64,000 bases of DNA, from the NCBI GenBank assembly GCA_036898135.1, contig JBAHVR010000295.1, positions 186,001 to 250,000 on the forward strand. Direction: 5' to 3'. Origin of the DNA: Oncomelania hupensis. Lineage: Eukaryota > Mollusca > Gastropoda > Littorinimorpha > Pomatiopsidae. The position numbers were made by a program, and so were the translations under genes. Numbering within the stretch: position 1 is the stretch's first letter; each line of letters begins with the position of its first letter. Positions 11,666 to 21,248 of this stretch are shown here, one piece after another. The notes below the pieces were generated by a model. The model had not been told where the DNA came from and did no database searches. It saw only the letters and a program-made list of their open reading frames with translations.

Positions 11666-12540
11666 AATAGTGTGCTGCTGTGTGTGCTCAATGGTGCAAA
11701 TATGGTCAGTGACGTTTTGTTTGTTTTTGCTGAAGTTGGGTGTAACTCGAAATATTCAGATGGTGTTACTGGTAATTTGTTTCTTATAGATTAACCGAAG
11801 TTTTCAGATGATCTATGGAAATTTCCGCCTGCCACACAACTTTTTTTTAAATAAGTGTTTCACATTAAAATACATATCATTGAAATACATATAACAAATT
11901 TACTGTATCAGTTAAAAAGAATAATATTAGCTAAATAAATAATTGCTTTGGTGCTTGCAATAAAAATGTCACTGTTTTTTGAGACCATTATAAACTTGCT
12001 TTGCCTTGTTGTGCTGAAGGGACATCAACGTATCCATAGCGCTTTGAAGTTTTGTCATGGTTTTATTGTTGATATAGATGTGAAATCGTTGTATGTGTGC
12101 ATTATGTGTTATGTAATTAAATACTTTTACTCTTTATTACTAATTGTGTCAGTATATTAATCATCATAAAATAATAATAATACTAACTGCTTCAAAATGC
12201 GAATCTCGACTTGACTTACAGCTTGAAGGGATGCAGATCGAAATAGAATTAGATCTCGAAGCAACAGCGGCTATTTTTATGCACGAATGTTTCACCACAG
12301 GCTCTGAAGTCTTTTCTTTCGTCTTTGTAAACTTGTGGGCCTCCTATATACGTACGTAGTATAGTATGTAATTGAGGCATACGAAAGACGAGACTTCCTA
12401 GCCTGTGGTTTCACGTAGTCCTGCCAGCATTCGTTTGTAAAACATCGGATAGCTTCGCTCGACTCGGAGAGCTTCCTTCGACTTCGGTAATTGCCTTTTT
12501 CGGCGAATGACTGGAACTAGGTTGGAAAAAACAAGTTCGC

Positions 12541-12725
12541 TGTCGGGACCCATTGTTTGATACAAGGGCACAAAAATATTTAGAGCTATGCACTGTGTTG
12601 AGGGATTGGCCTTGGACTTTGATGTCAATGTTGATGCCATTGGTGTTGTTGGTCATCATTTTGGTCTTCTCTGCATTTATTTCCATTCCATAGGTTCGGG
12701 AGGTGATGTCAAGCCTCTGTACCTC
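12541..12725 (-). mobile_element. RTE-like LINE (copy R2, upstream half)
   Basis: The minus strand encodes MEINAEKTKMMTNNTNGINI and then VQGQSLNTVHSSKY, the segment right after the RT palm. It joins 10674 downward once the TIR element is removed. The 5' side is truncated at about 12725. Confidence 0.75.
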
Positions 12726-12790
12726 TGATGTTCATGTATGATCAAATAACGCAATGTTGTTGCTTTATATGCAGCCACTGTAAGATGATT

Positions 12791-13082
12791 GTTCGGATGA
12801 GAGTATAAACCGAGGTATAGTCTGTGTACGCACGCATTCCATCGCACGGACTTTAAAGATCCTGACGCTCATGTCCTCGACGGGTGATTGCCATATACAC
12901 CAATACACCCAGCATGCAATAGGTCCTTTCTCCATTCTTGGCTGCCCAGGATAATGCTCAGTTGTCTGGGACGTTATACGATGCGCCCAAAGGCTTCAAG
13001 TTGGCTCCTTGAGTTATATCCTGTATCGGCCAGCGCCTTGAGGCGCAAGTACGGCGAGATATGTGCGCTATATAAATTCTCG

Positions 13083-13153
<71 letters not shown>
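12791..13153 (+). repeat. SINE-like repeat S, copy 2
   Basis: Same order of blocks as copy 1 (CGGATGAGAGTATAAACCGA ... TGTGCGCTATATAAATTC) with an (AAT)n tail at 13084-13153. From 13195 to 13530 the flanking sequence carries family E motifs (GACCTTGACCTTCAGGATCA). Confidence 0.8.
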
Positions 13154-13550
13154 CAGCGGCAGCAGCAGCAGCATCATGAGAATTTAAAACGTTTTTGTAA
13201 GGTCTACAATTACTTTGACCTTGACCTTCAGGATCAATTCAAAAGGGGAACATATATCAAAAACCTGTATCTATTATCTCTAAACAAAACAAATTTGGAC
13301 TTTAAACCTTAATTTTCAGACCGGCTCAAAAAGTTAATTGCGTTTTTTTCTGGACACCATGATTTGCAAACAACAGTGTCTGCCTCAAAAAACCCAGTAA
13401 ATCTCGGCACTAAAGAAACATTTACCAATACAATGGGTATACCGACCTCTTAGAGAAGACATGTTCCTATCATGATCTAAAATACATTTCCCTCTCAACA
13501 TTATTTTGACCATTTGGCACAACTTTTGAATTCATATAATATTCGAATAA

Positions 13551-14965
13551 GAGTATAACCCGAGGTTCAGTCTGTGCACACATGCATTTCATCGCATTGA
13601 GTCTGAAGATCCTGACGCTCATGGCCTAGACGGGTGAGTGCCGGTTACACATCCCCGTTGGCCTAGGATTGTACTCAGTCGTCTTGGCGCCAGACTTTGC
13701 CCCCAAAGGTTGCAGGTGGGCGCTTTGGGCGGCTTGAATTAGACCCTGCCTCGACCAGCACCTTGACCAGCACCTTGACCAGCACTTCGACCAGCACCTT
13801 GACCAGCACCTTGACCAGCACCTTGACCAGCACCTCGACCAGCACCTTGACCAGCACCTTGACCAGCACCTTGACCAGCACCTTGACCAGCACCTTGACC
13901 AGCACCTTGACCAGCACCTTGACCAGCACCTCGACCAGCACCTTGACCAGCACCTTGACCAGCACCTCGACCAGCACCTCGACCAGCACCTTGACCAGCA
14001 CCTCGACCACCTCGACCAGCACCTTGACCACCTCGACCAGCACCTCGACCAGCACCTCGACCACCTCGACCAGCATCTCGACCAGCACCTCGACCAGCAC
14101 TTCGACCAGCACCTCGACCACCTCGACCACCTCGACCAGCACCTTGACCAGCACCTCGACCACCTCGACCACCTCGACCAGCACCTCGACCAGCACCTCG
14201 ACCACCTCGACCACCTCGACCAGCACCTCGACCACCTCGACCACCTCGACCAGCACCTTGACCAGCACCTCGACCAGCACCTCGACCAGCACCTTGACCA
14301 GCACCTTGACCAGCACCTTGACCAGCACCTCGACCAGCACCTCGACCACCTCGACCAGCACCTTGACCAGCACCTTGACCAGCACCTCGACCAGCACCTT
14401 GACCAGCACCTCGACCACCTTGACCAGCACCTTGACCAGCACCTTGACCAGCACCTTGACCAGCACCTTGACCAGCACCTTGACCAGCACCTCGACCAGC
14501 ACCTTGACCAGCACCTCGACCACCTCGACCAGCACCTTGAGCAGCACCTTGACCAGCACCTCGACCACCTTGACCAGCACCTTGACCAGCACCTTGACCA
14601 GCACCTCGAGCAGCACCTTGAGCAGCACCTCGACCACCTCGACCAGCACCTCGACCAGCACCTTGACCAGCACCTTGACCAGCACCTTGAGCAGCACATC
14701 GACCACCTTGACCAGCACCTCGACCACCTTGACCAGCACCTCGACCACCTTGACCAGCACCTTGACCAGCACCTTGACCAGCACCTCGAGCAGCACCTTG
14801 ACCAGCACCTTGACCAGCACCTTGACCAGCACCTCGACCAGCACCTTGACCAGCACCTTGACCAGCACCTTGACCAGCACATCGACCACCTCGACCAGCA
14901 CCTCGACCAGCACCTCGAGCAGCACCTTGACCAGCACCTCGAGCAGCTCTTGAGCGCTATATAAG
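13551..14965 (+). repeat. SINE-like repeat S, copy 3, with internal minisatellite
   Basis: The left part (GAATAAGAGTATAACCCGAG, CTGACGCTCATGGCCTAGAC, GGGTGAGTGCCGGTTAC) and the right end (GAGCGCTATATAAGATCGA) match the S family, but the middle has swollen into a 1.2-kb minisatellite (13747-14947). In copies 1 and 2 the same place holds a single CGGCCAGCGCCTTGAG. Confidence 0.85.
13747..14947. repeat. 12/9-bp minisatellite, about 100 units
   Basis: Units are GACCAGCACCTT, GACCAGCACCTC and a 9-bp short form GACCACCTC, with rare GAGCAGCACCTT variants. All unit lengths are multiples of three and none contains a stop in the frames used. This gives over 400 codons open on both strands (Thr-Ser-rich, Cys-Trp-Ser-Arg-rich and Val-Leu-Lys-rich readings). 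I treat these as artefacts, not genes. Confidence 0.95.
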
Positions 14966-15039
14966 ATCGATTAAATACAAAATAAATACATTAATAGTTT
15001 TTCATTTGCCGATAGTGTACATCGACGGTGCTACCTACA

Positions 15040-16229
15040 CACCGGGTACTGTGTTCCGCCTTATTTCACCTGGGCTCGTCGTTTCTCCGTTTTCAACTGG
15101 GCCCGGCGTCGCGCAAACGTAAATGTCTGCACTAAAATATAAGCTGTATTAAAAACAACTCAGTCTTCTCTAAAATACAAGCTTTGTCTTCTAAAAAAAA
15201 CTCGTATCCGAAAACGGACATTTTTAGCACTAACCTAAGTAATATGTCTCTATTGCTGTATTTTTTTCTGACTAGGTTTAATATGTGACCCCTATCAACC
15301 TGAAATACTGGCGGAATGTTGCTTTGTGAGCACAAAAGCTGATCAAAATTAAGTAATGAAAAACAGCGGTTTGATTTTTATGGCTTTTAAGAATCATTAG
15401 TTTGTTCTGTTGTTTCTTACTGTTATGCTGATGGATTTTTCCGAACCTGCTTTAAAGCATTGAGGCGCGAGAAGTAAAACCAAAATCCATGTCAGTCGAG
15501 TTTTGTTCCGTGCTGGACACTCAAGCCCAGCGCGGAACGCAGACAAAAATGTAGGAGGCCCAGCTCCGAACGATACCTACACCACTTACTTGTTTGTCGA
15601 ATGTTGTTCTCCCATCTCTCTTTCTGTCTCCCTCTTCTTCTGCCTCCTTGCACCGTGCCTTGCAGGATGGTCATTAAAAGACCTCATGCTCTGTGGCCAT
15701 ACCATCGGAGTTTCCGTTTCTTCACCACTGAGAGAATGTCATCGTGTTGTCCAATGGCTTGTGTGATGGTCTGTCGGACTTCGTCGTTCGTAATGTGCTG
15801 GGTATAGGAAATGCCCAGAAGTCTTCTGTAGCACCTCATCTCCATGCTTTGTATTCTTCATTGTAGATCTGCTTTGAGGGTCCATGTTTCGCAAGCGTAT
15901 AGGAAGATGGAGATCACAAGGGAGCGCAGCAGCCTGACCTTGGAATGTATACTGATGGTCATGTCTTTCCAAATGGGCTTCAACCTTCTCAGGCCAGGGC
16001 AGCAGTTGTTTGTGCGATCCTGGAGAGGACTTTCTGTCGGGACCCATTGTCTGATACATTGGCTCCCAAAAGACGTTAAGTAGCAATTATTCCCCTTTCT
16101 ACTGACATTCATCAATTTTAGCTTAGTTTGTGTTTTTACGAAGACACGTTTGCGTGACATCGGGCCCACCTAAAAAACGGAGTAACAACGAGCCCAGCTA
16201 AAATAAGGCGTAACACAGTCCCCGGTATG
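15040..16229. mobile_element. TIR element of about 1.2 kb carrying an RTE-like LINE fragment
   Basis: Imperfect inverted repeats of about 85 bp lie at 15040-15122 and 16144-16229. Left: CCGGGTACTGTGTTCCGCCTT, GGGCTCGTCGTTTCTCCG, GGGCCCGGCGTCGCGCAAACG. The complement of the right end gives CCGGGGACTGTGTTACGCCTT, GGGCTCGTTGTTACTCCG, GGGCCCGATGTCACGCAAACG. No transposase is recognisable. I could not define a convincing target-site duplication, so exact ends are open by a few bases. Confidence 0.75.
15597..16065 (-). mobile_element. RTE-like LINE fragment (copy R3)
   Basis: The minus strand encodes LLRSLVISIFLYACETWTLK, a frameshifted MEMRCYRRLLGISYTQH-like region, the KLRWYGH-region remains and GRRRGRQKERWENNIRQ. 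Truncated at both ends and lacking the GGATA tail. Nested within the TIR element 15040-16229. Confidence 0.7.
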
Positions 16230-16799
16230 CACCTAGCAACTCTCTGTTTGTAACCCCCCACTGCACAGAAGGCTCACTGACATTCAAATTAGAGGAATTC
16301 GAATTCCATATAAGGAAATGATTGCCGCTGTTATCTAGATCATACGATGTGCAAGCAACCAATCATTCGGAAGCGACCAGTCATACCACCCTGTCAAATA
16401 CTTCACATTATCACGAACATTCCGGGTGCCCTATGCACACTTTGTTCAGGTGTCTCAGTTTGATGCTAACGTGTCGGCCAGCCTGTTTATGTCCCGTCCT
16501 AAACAATAACCATGTAATGTAATGTAATGTAAACCATTCGACAATAGGACGCAATAGTAAATACATGCAGCATTGACGAGTCTGCAAAGAATTGATGTCA
16601 GACAAGGTAAGTGCAACTAAAATTGTACTTTGAGCTAATGATATGGCGTCGGTTTGACTGCTCCATAGGGGAAGATTCACTGACTACATACTATGCGAAT
16701 GTGCAGGTTTAGAATGGCTTAGAGAAAGCGCTAACTAGATCTCAAAGTAAAGAAAACTGGAAGGGCCAAACATATAATTATGGCACACATGCTTCTTAT

Positions 16800-17110
16800 G
16801 GAACTTTCAATATTCTAAATGAAAATTGTTGCCCAGAAAAACTGAAACTGTGGTATTAAAATGCAAAGTAGTACTGACTTTGATCTTGCGATGATCGTTA
16901 CCTTGAGATGACCTTGACTTCTGGCTCCAAATGGACACTAATATACGATCAAATAAACTACAGCAAAAGTTGTATTATGCACATACAAAAGTTACCTTGA
17001 GAATCTGACCTTAACCTTTAATGATCTTGACCTTGGAATGACTTTGACATGACCTCTGATGCTCATGTATGATCAAATAACCCAATGTTAATTCATACTA
17101 TGGATCAACA
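16800..17110. repeat. Family E repeat, copy 2
   Basis: Rich in TGACCTT/GACCTTGA motifs (GAGATGACCTTGACTTCTGG, TGATCTTGACCTTGGAATGA, ATGACCTCTGATGCTCATG, GATCAAATAACCCAATG). The last block recurs at 12731-12760 and, changed, at 39380-39425. No coding potential. 16230-16800 holds a short ATGTA-repeat (16512-16530) but no recognised gene. Confidence 0.55.
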
Positions 17111-17440
17111 ACAGACCCATTCCACTGTACGATGACCAATTTTTCAATGTTTTATAAGACCTAAACTTACCTTTAAGAGCAATATAAAAACGTCACACAT
17201 ATAAAAGATCAATCTATATCTCTAATTACAGCAAGTTGGGACTATATTTATCATAGTTTACAGTACCTATACCAGGCGCGGTCGATGGGGGGGAACCCCG
17301 GAACCCCACCCCACCCCCCTCCGACAGCCCCCCCCCCTCCTAAAAAAAGGAAAAAAAGAAGAAGGAGAGAGAGAGAAAACTTTAAAGGAAACAGATCAAT
17401 CACTTGGAAACGGTAACCTCCATATATGTGTGTGTGTGTG

Positions 17441-18703
17441 TGTCGCGTTATATATATATTTTATATTAATATATATATTGATGTTAAAGGGTGAATGAAT
17501 ATATTAAAAGAATTTTATATGAATAGAATCAATTTCCTCTTTTTACTATGCCTAAAATCGATAAGAAACAAGAAAATAATGTTGAGAAATAGAAAATAAA
17601 GAATAAAAGAATGGTTCTAAAGAATTTCACTGTTGATTAAAATTGTCACTTATCTGACGTGGATTCCCTGATGGAGAAGAAGAATTGTCTCTTTTGTTTA
17701 ACTTAATTCTGTCCTCACGTTTGACCAAAAGGATTATCGTCCAGCTGGCTTCACATGGACGTCAGGGATATGACGAGCTCCATGTCATCAGAAGAATAAG
17801 CGTTGAGGGTGGAAGTAGGTTAAACGATCATATCAGGAATCCGACAGTCGAAAATATTATGAAGAAGGAAGCAAAAACAAAAATCCTTTCCCTGCGCACA
17901 GACAAATTAACAGGGACTAAATACACAATCTGTATCCTGTTGAATGACCAGCGAGGAACGCCGTTGACGTTGTCTGAATAAGAACCCTGCATATTCACGG
18001 GTTATTGTATCTTATTCTCAAAACATAATAATGTTCTTTCCTCGCTGTTCATCCACACTGTTCCAATGTTTAAGAACGCACCAACATTCTTTATGAACTA
18101 AGCTAAACATGTTAAATTAACTATCACCATATAAACTTCACGCGCTGAAGAATTTATATGAAACGAGAACAACATGTTAAAATAACTATTATCATACAAT
18201 TTGCATACATTGAAGAATAATAACGAATCACCTTGATGAAGGACGATGAATGATTCGCATGGCGCAATGGACACAAGCACAAGACTACCCATTCCCCAGC
18301 TTCACACATCGAATCGTAACTTACCAGCTCAGGATTCGTTTGTGGTGTCTACGACACGTGTTGTTTAGGGTGAGACGAGCTTTTCGAACCAACTTTATGA
18401 CCTCAGTAATCCGAAATAGTGGTCTGGCGTAAACATACGTTCCTTGCCCTCCAAGATGGTCGCTCGAATGGTTTTTCTTAACGATATTTCCCACATCCAG
18501 CCAATCGAAAGGATAGTACACAAATTGTCTATGGTAACAATAATCTAAAATTGAACTACACTAAATAAAACAATGTCGCATACTGCGTCATTCCGAAAAC
18601 AATATTATTATCGTCACTGTCTATGACGTACTGTCTATGACACATTGTCTGGACTTATAGCAGATTATCGAGGATGCGTAGAGTAGGCGCTTGTATCGCG
18701 ACA
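17441..18703 (-). mobile_element. 3' LTR of Gmr1-like element 1
   Basis: A 1263-bp copy of the direct repeat at 24443-25819, bounded by TGTCGCG and CGCGACA. It differs from the other copy mainly by lacking 114 bp at the join 17611/17612. Elsewhere I saw no differences by eye. The host sequence to its left is a GT microsatellite (ending GTGTG), and GTGTG also follows the other LTR: a 5-bp target duplication inside a repeat. Confidence 0.95.
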
Positions 18704-18720
18704 ATATCCCCCCGCTTAAG
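18704..18720 (-). promoter_or_regulatory. Polypurine tract of element 1
   Basis: On the minus strand AAGCGGGGGGATAT directly precedes the 3' LTR start (TGTCGCG). This is the expected plus-strand DNA synthesis primer. Confidence 0.8.
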
Positions 18721-18752
18721 TGAAAAATCAAGAATGCAATTTTTCCTTACAC

Positions 18753-21248
18753 TTACATCGAGCGGCTGAGATAATCTGCCCCGATATTGTCTTTGCCTGG
18801 AATGACACGTACAGAGAAGTTGTACTGTTGGAGTTGTATGGCCCATCTCATCAGCCGTCCGTTTTCTGTTCTTGCTTTTTGCAGATATTGTAGAGGCTGG
18901 TGATCTGTTTCAATAACAAACTTTGTTCCAAACAGGTATTGTTCAAACTTCCGTATTCCCCATACTATTGCCATGCACTCCTTCTCGATCGTGGCATACC
19001 GGCCTTCAGTTTCACTCAGCTTCTTGCTGGCGTACGCGATTGGTTGTAAACCATCACCATGGTCTTGCATCAGGATAGCGCCAATGCCTCTGTCTGATGC
19101 GTCCGTCCTCAGGACGTACTGTTTCTCTGGATCAGGGAGACAGATGACTGGCTTCTTGCACAACTCTCGCTTGAGTGACGTGAATGCTTCTTCGCATTTG
19201 TCGTCCCACTGAACTCGTTCAGGATGCCCTTTCTTCGTCTTTTCAGTCAGCGGCAGTGCGAGCGTAGCGAAGTTCGGCACGAACTTCCGATAATATCCTG
19301 CTAGACCCAAGAAAGCGCGCAAGTCTTTCTTCGTCTTCGGTGGTTGCGCGTTTCTGATCTTTTCAACCTTGTCCTCTTCTGGTTGAATTGTACCTTGACC
19401 AACTATGTGTCCTAGAAATGACAGGCTCTCAAATCCAAAATAACATTTGGAAGGTTTTGCTGTCAGATTGCACTCATGTAATCTATCCAACGTTGCTTTG
19501 AGGACTTGCACGTGCTCCTCCCACGTTTCAGTTGCTACCATGACGTCATCAATGAAATTACTGACTGCGTCTTCGTTCAGCGGTTTCAAAAGTTTCCTCA
19601 TCATGCGTGTGAAAACAGCCCCAGCGTTCTTCAACCCAAATGGCATCACAGTCCATTGAAATTGACCTTGCGGTGTAGTGAAAGCGGTTTTCTCTTTGTC
19701 CTCTGTCTTCATAGGGATTTGCCAGTATCCTTTTGCGAGGTCTATCTTAGAAAAATATTTCTTCTTGCTCAACTTGGCAAATAGCTCATCGATGTTAGGC
19801 ATTGGCTCAGCATCGAATCTCGTGGCTTGATTCAATTTCCTGTAGTCAATACAGAATCGGTTGTTGCCGTCCTTCTTTTGTACAAGTACTACAGGTGCGC
19901 TGTATGGTGATGCTGCTTGTTCGATGACGTTCATTTTCAACATTGCTTCAACCTCTTCTCCGATTGCTTTTATCTTAGAATATGGCAGAGGGTACTGTCG
20001 AACAAATATAGCTCGATCCTGTTCCATTGGGATATTACATTCTTGCAATGATGTTTTTCCCGGCAAATCTGTCAATACAGACTTCTTGCGGTTGCAGATT
20101 TCTGTAAGCTCTGTTCTTTGCTTTTCTGTCAGTTTGTCGGACAAATGAACATCTGCTGGTCCTTGGGTATTTTCCAGCTGAATCACAGGTATGCTATCTT
20201 TTGTTCCAGTAGTATCTTTCTGTTCATGTTCGTCGATCATCACAACGGCGACGATATGAGTTTCCACTTGCTTTTCTCTTTCAACGTACAGTTTCAGTGC
20301 ATTAGCATGGTAGATTTTCTCATTGTCTCCTACTGCAATCTTGTAGTCACATTCATTGATGCGGTCAGTGACAACATACGGACCTTTCCATAGCATCTGC
20401 AGTTTGTTGGCTTTATCAGAAACAAGCATGAGAACTTTATCTCCAACGTTGAATTTTCGTGCTTTTGCTTTCATGTTGAAATGTTTCGCGTGTTTAGCGC
20501 TCGCTTTTCCAAGATTTTCTCTGGCGATTTTACAGGTTTCTTCAATTCTGTTCCGGAGGTCGATCACATACTGAAATGTGGTCCTAGTTTCTTCCGTCTG
20601 TTCTTCCTGTGTCCAGAGCTCTTTCAGAATCTGTAACGGTCCTCGTACAGTTCGTCCATAAAGAAGCTCAAAGGGAGAGAATTGTAGTGATTCTTGCGGT
20701 ACTTCTCTGATAGCAAACAGAAGTGCAGGAATAAACCTGTCCCATTCTTTTGGTTGTTCTTGACAAAGATGTTTCAGCATACTTTTGATGGTACCATTGA
20801 AACGTTCCACCAACCCGTTGCATTGTGCGTGTCTTGGTGTGGTCCTCAGGCCTTTCACACTCAGTAGCCTGTTCACTTCGTCAGCTAGGGATCCTACAAA
20901 TTGAGATCCGTTGTCTGTCAGAATCTCTCTCGGAATACCTAAGCGAGTCCACATTTCCCACAATGATTCGGCCACATCTTCGGCTTTGATGGATTTTAAT
21001 GGTTTGGCTTCGACGTAGCGTGTAGCATAGTCCACCATGGTGATTATATAGCGGTGCCCCCTGTCGGACGCTGGTAAGATAGGTCCGATGATATCCACCG
21101 CCACACGATCAAAAGGTGTGTGGATTATTGGCATCTTGCCCAAAGGCAGTTTCCGAACTTGACCCTTCGGTGACGTCCTCTGGCATATGTCACATGACGC
21201 GCAATAGCGTCTGATGTCTCCGCAGATTCCGGGCCATACGAAATCGTT
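18753..21248 (-). CDS. Pol of Gmr1-like element 1: integrase, reverse transcriptase, RNase H
   Basis: This frame is the continuation of the gag-protease frame after a TAG codon; the first Met is at 21143 (796 residues from there). Numbered from that Met: integrase core with D17, D77 and E113 (DD35E spacing, LTDNGSQF and NGLVERFNG); a basic linker with a GPYVV box near 255; reverse transcriptase about 365-560 with D468 (SKIDLAKGYW) and the FIDD box D532/D533; RNase H about 675-795 with D681, E720, D747 (ETDHQPL) and D790. All catalytic residues are present. It makes the cDNA copy in the capsid and inserts it. Integrase before RT is the notable order. Expression would have to pass the TAG at 21249. 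Confidence 0.95.
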   Translation of the reverse strand, partial: NDFVWPGICGDIRRYCASCDICQRTSPKGQVRKLPLGKMPIIHTPFDRVAVDIIGPILPASDRGHRYIITMVDYATRYVEAKPLKSIKAEDVAESLWEMWTRLGIPREILTDNGSQFVGSLADEVNRLLSVKGLRTTPRHAQCNGLVERFNGTIKSMLKHLCQEQPKEWDRFIPALLFAIREVPQESLQFSPFELLYGRTVRGPLQILKELWTQEEQTEETRTTFQYVIDLRNRIEETCKIARENLGKASAKHAKHFNMKAKARKFNVGDKVLMLVSDKANKLQMLWKGPYVVTDRINECDYKIAVGDNEKIYHANALKLYVEREKQVETHIVAVVMIDEHEQKDTTGTKDSIPVIQLENTQGPADVHLSDKLTEKQRTELTEICNRKKSVLTDLPGKTSLQECNIPMEQDRAIFVRQYPLPYSKIKAIGEEVEAMLKMNVIEQAASPYSAPVVLVQKKDGNNRFCIDYRKLNQATRFDAEPMPNIDELFAKLSKKKYFSKIDLAKGYWQIPMKTEDKEKTAFTTPQGQFQWTVMPFGLKNAGAVFTRMMRKLLKPLNEDAVSNFIDDVMVATETWEEHVQVLKATLDRLHECNLTAKPSKCYFGFESLSFLGHIVGQGTIQPEEDKVEKIRNAQPPKTKKDLRAFLGLAGYYRKFVPNFATLALPLTEKTKKGHPERVQWDDKCEEAFTSLKRELCKKPVICLPDPEKQYVLRTDASDRGIGAILMQDHGDGLQPIAYASKKLSETEGRYATIEKECMAIVWGIRKFEQYLFGTKFVIETDHQPLQYLQKARTENGRLMRWAIQLQQYNFSVRVIPGKDNIGADYLSRSM

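Noticed and set aside
13626..14953. Three reading frames of about 418-420 codons on both strands (Thr-Ser-rich, Cys-Trp-Ser-Arg-rich and Val-Leu-rich)
   Set aside because: All arise from a minisatellite with 12- and 9-bp units lacking stops. Simultaneous opening of several frames on both strands is a composition effect.
17685..17981. 98-codon frame conserved in both LTRs of element 1 (also 24801-25097)
   Set aside because: It is antisense to the element, and its conservation only reflects the near-identity of the LTRs; no known motif.
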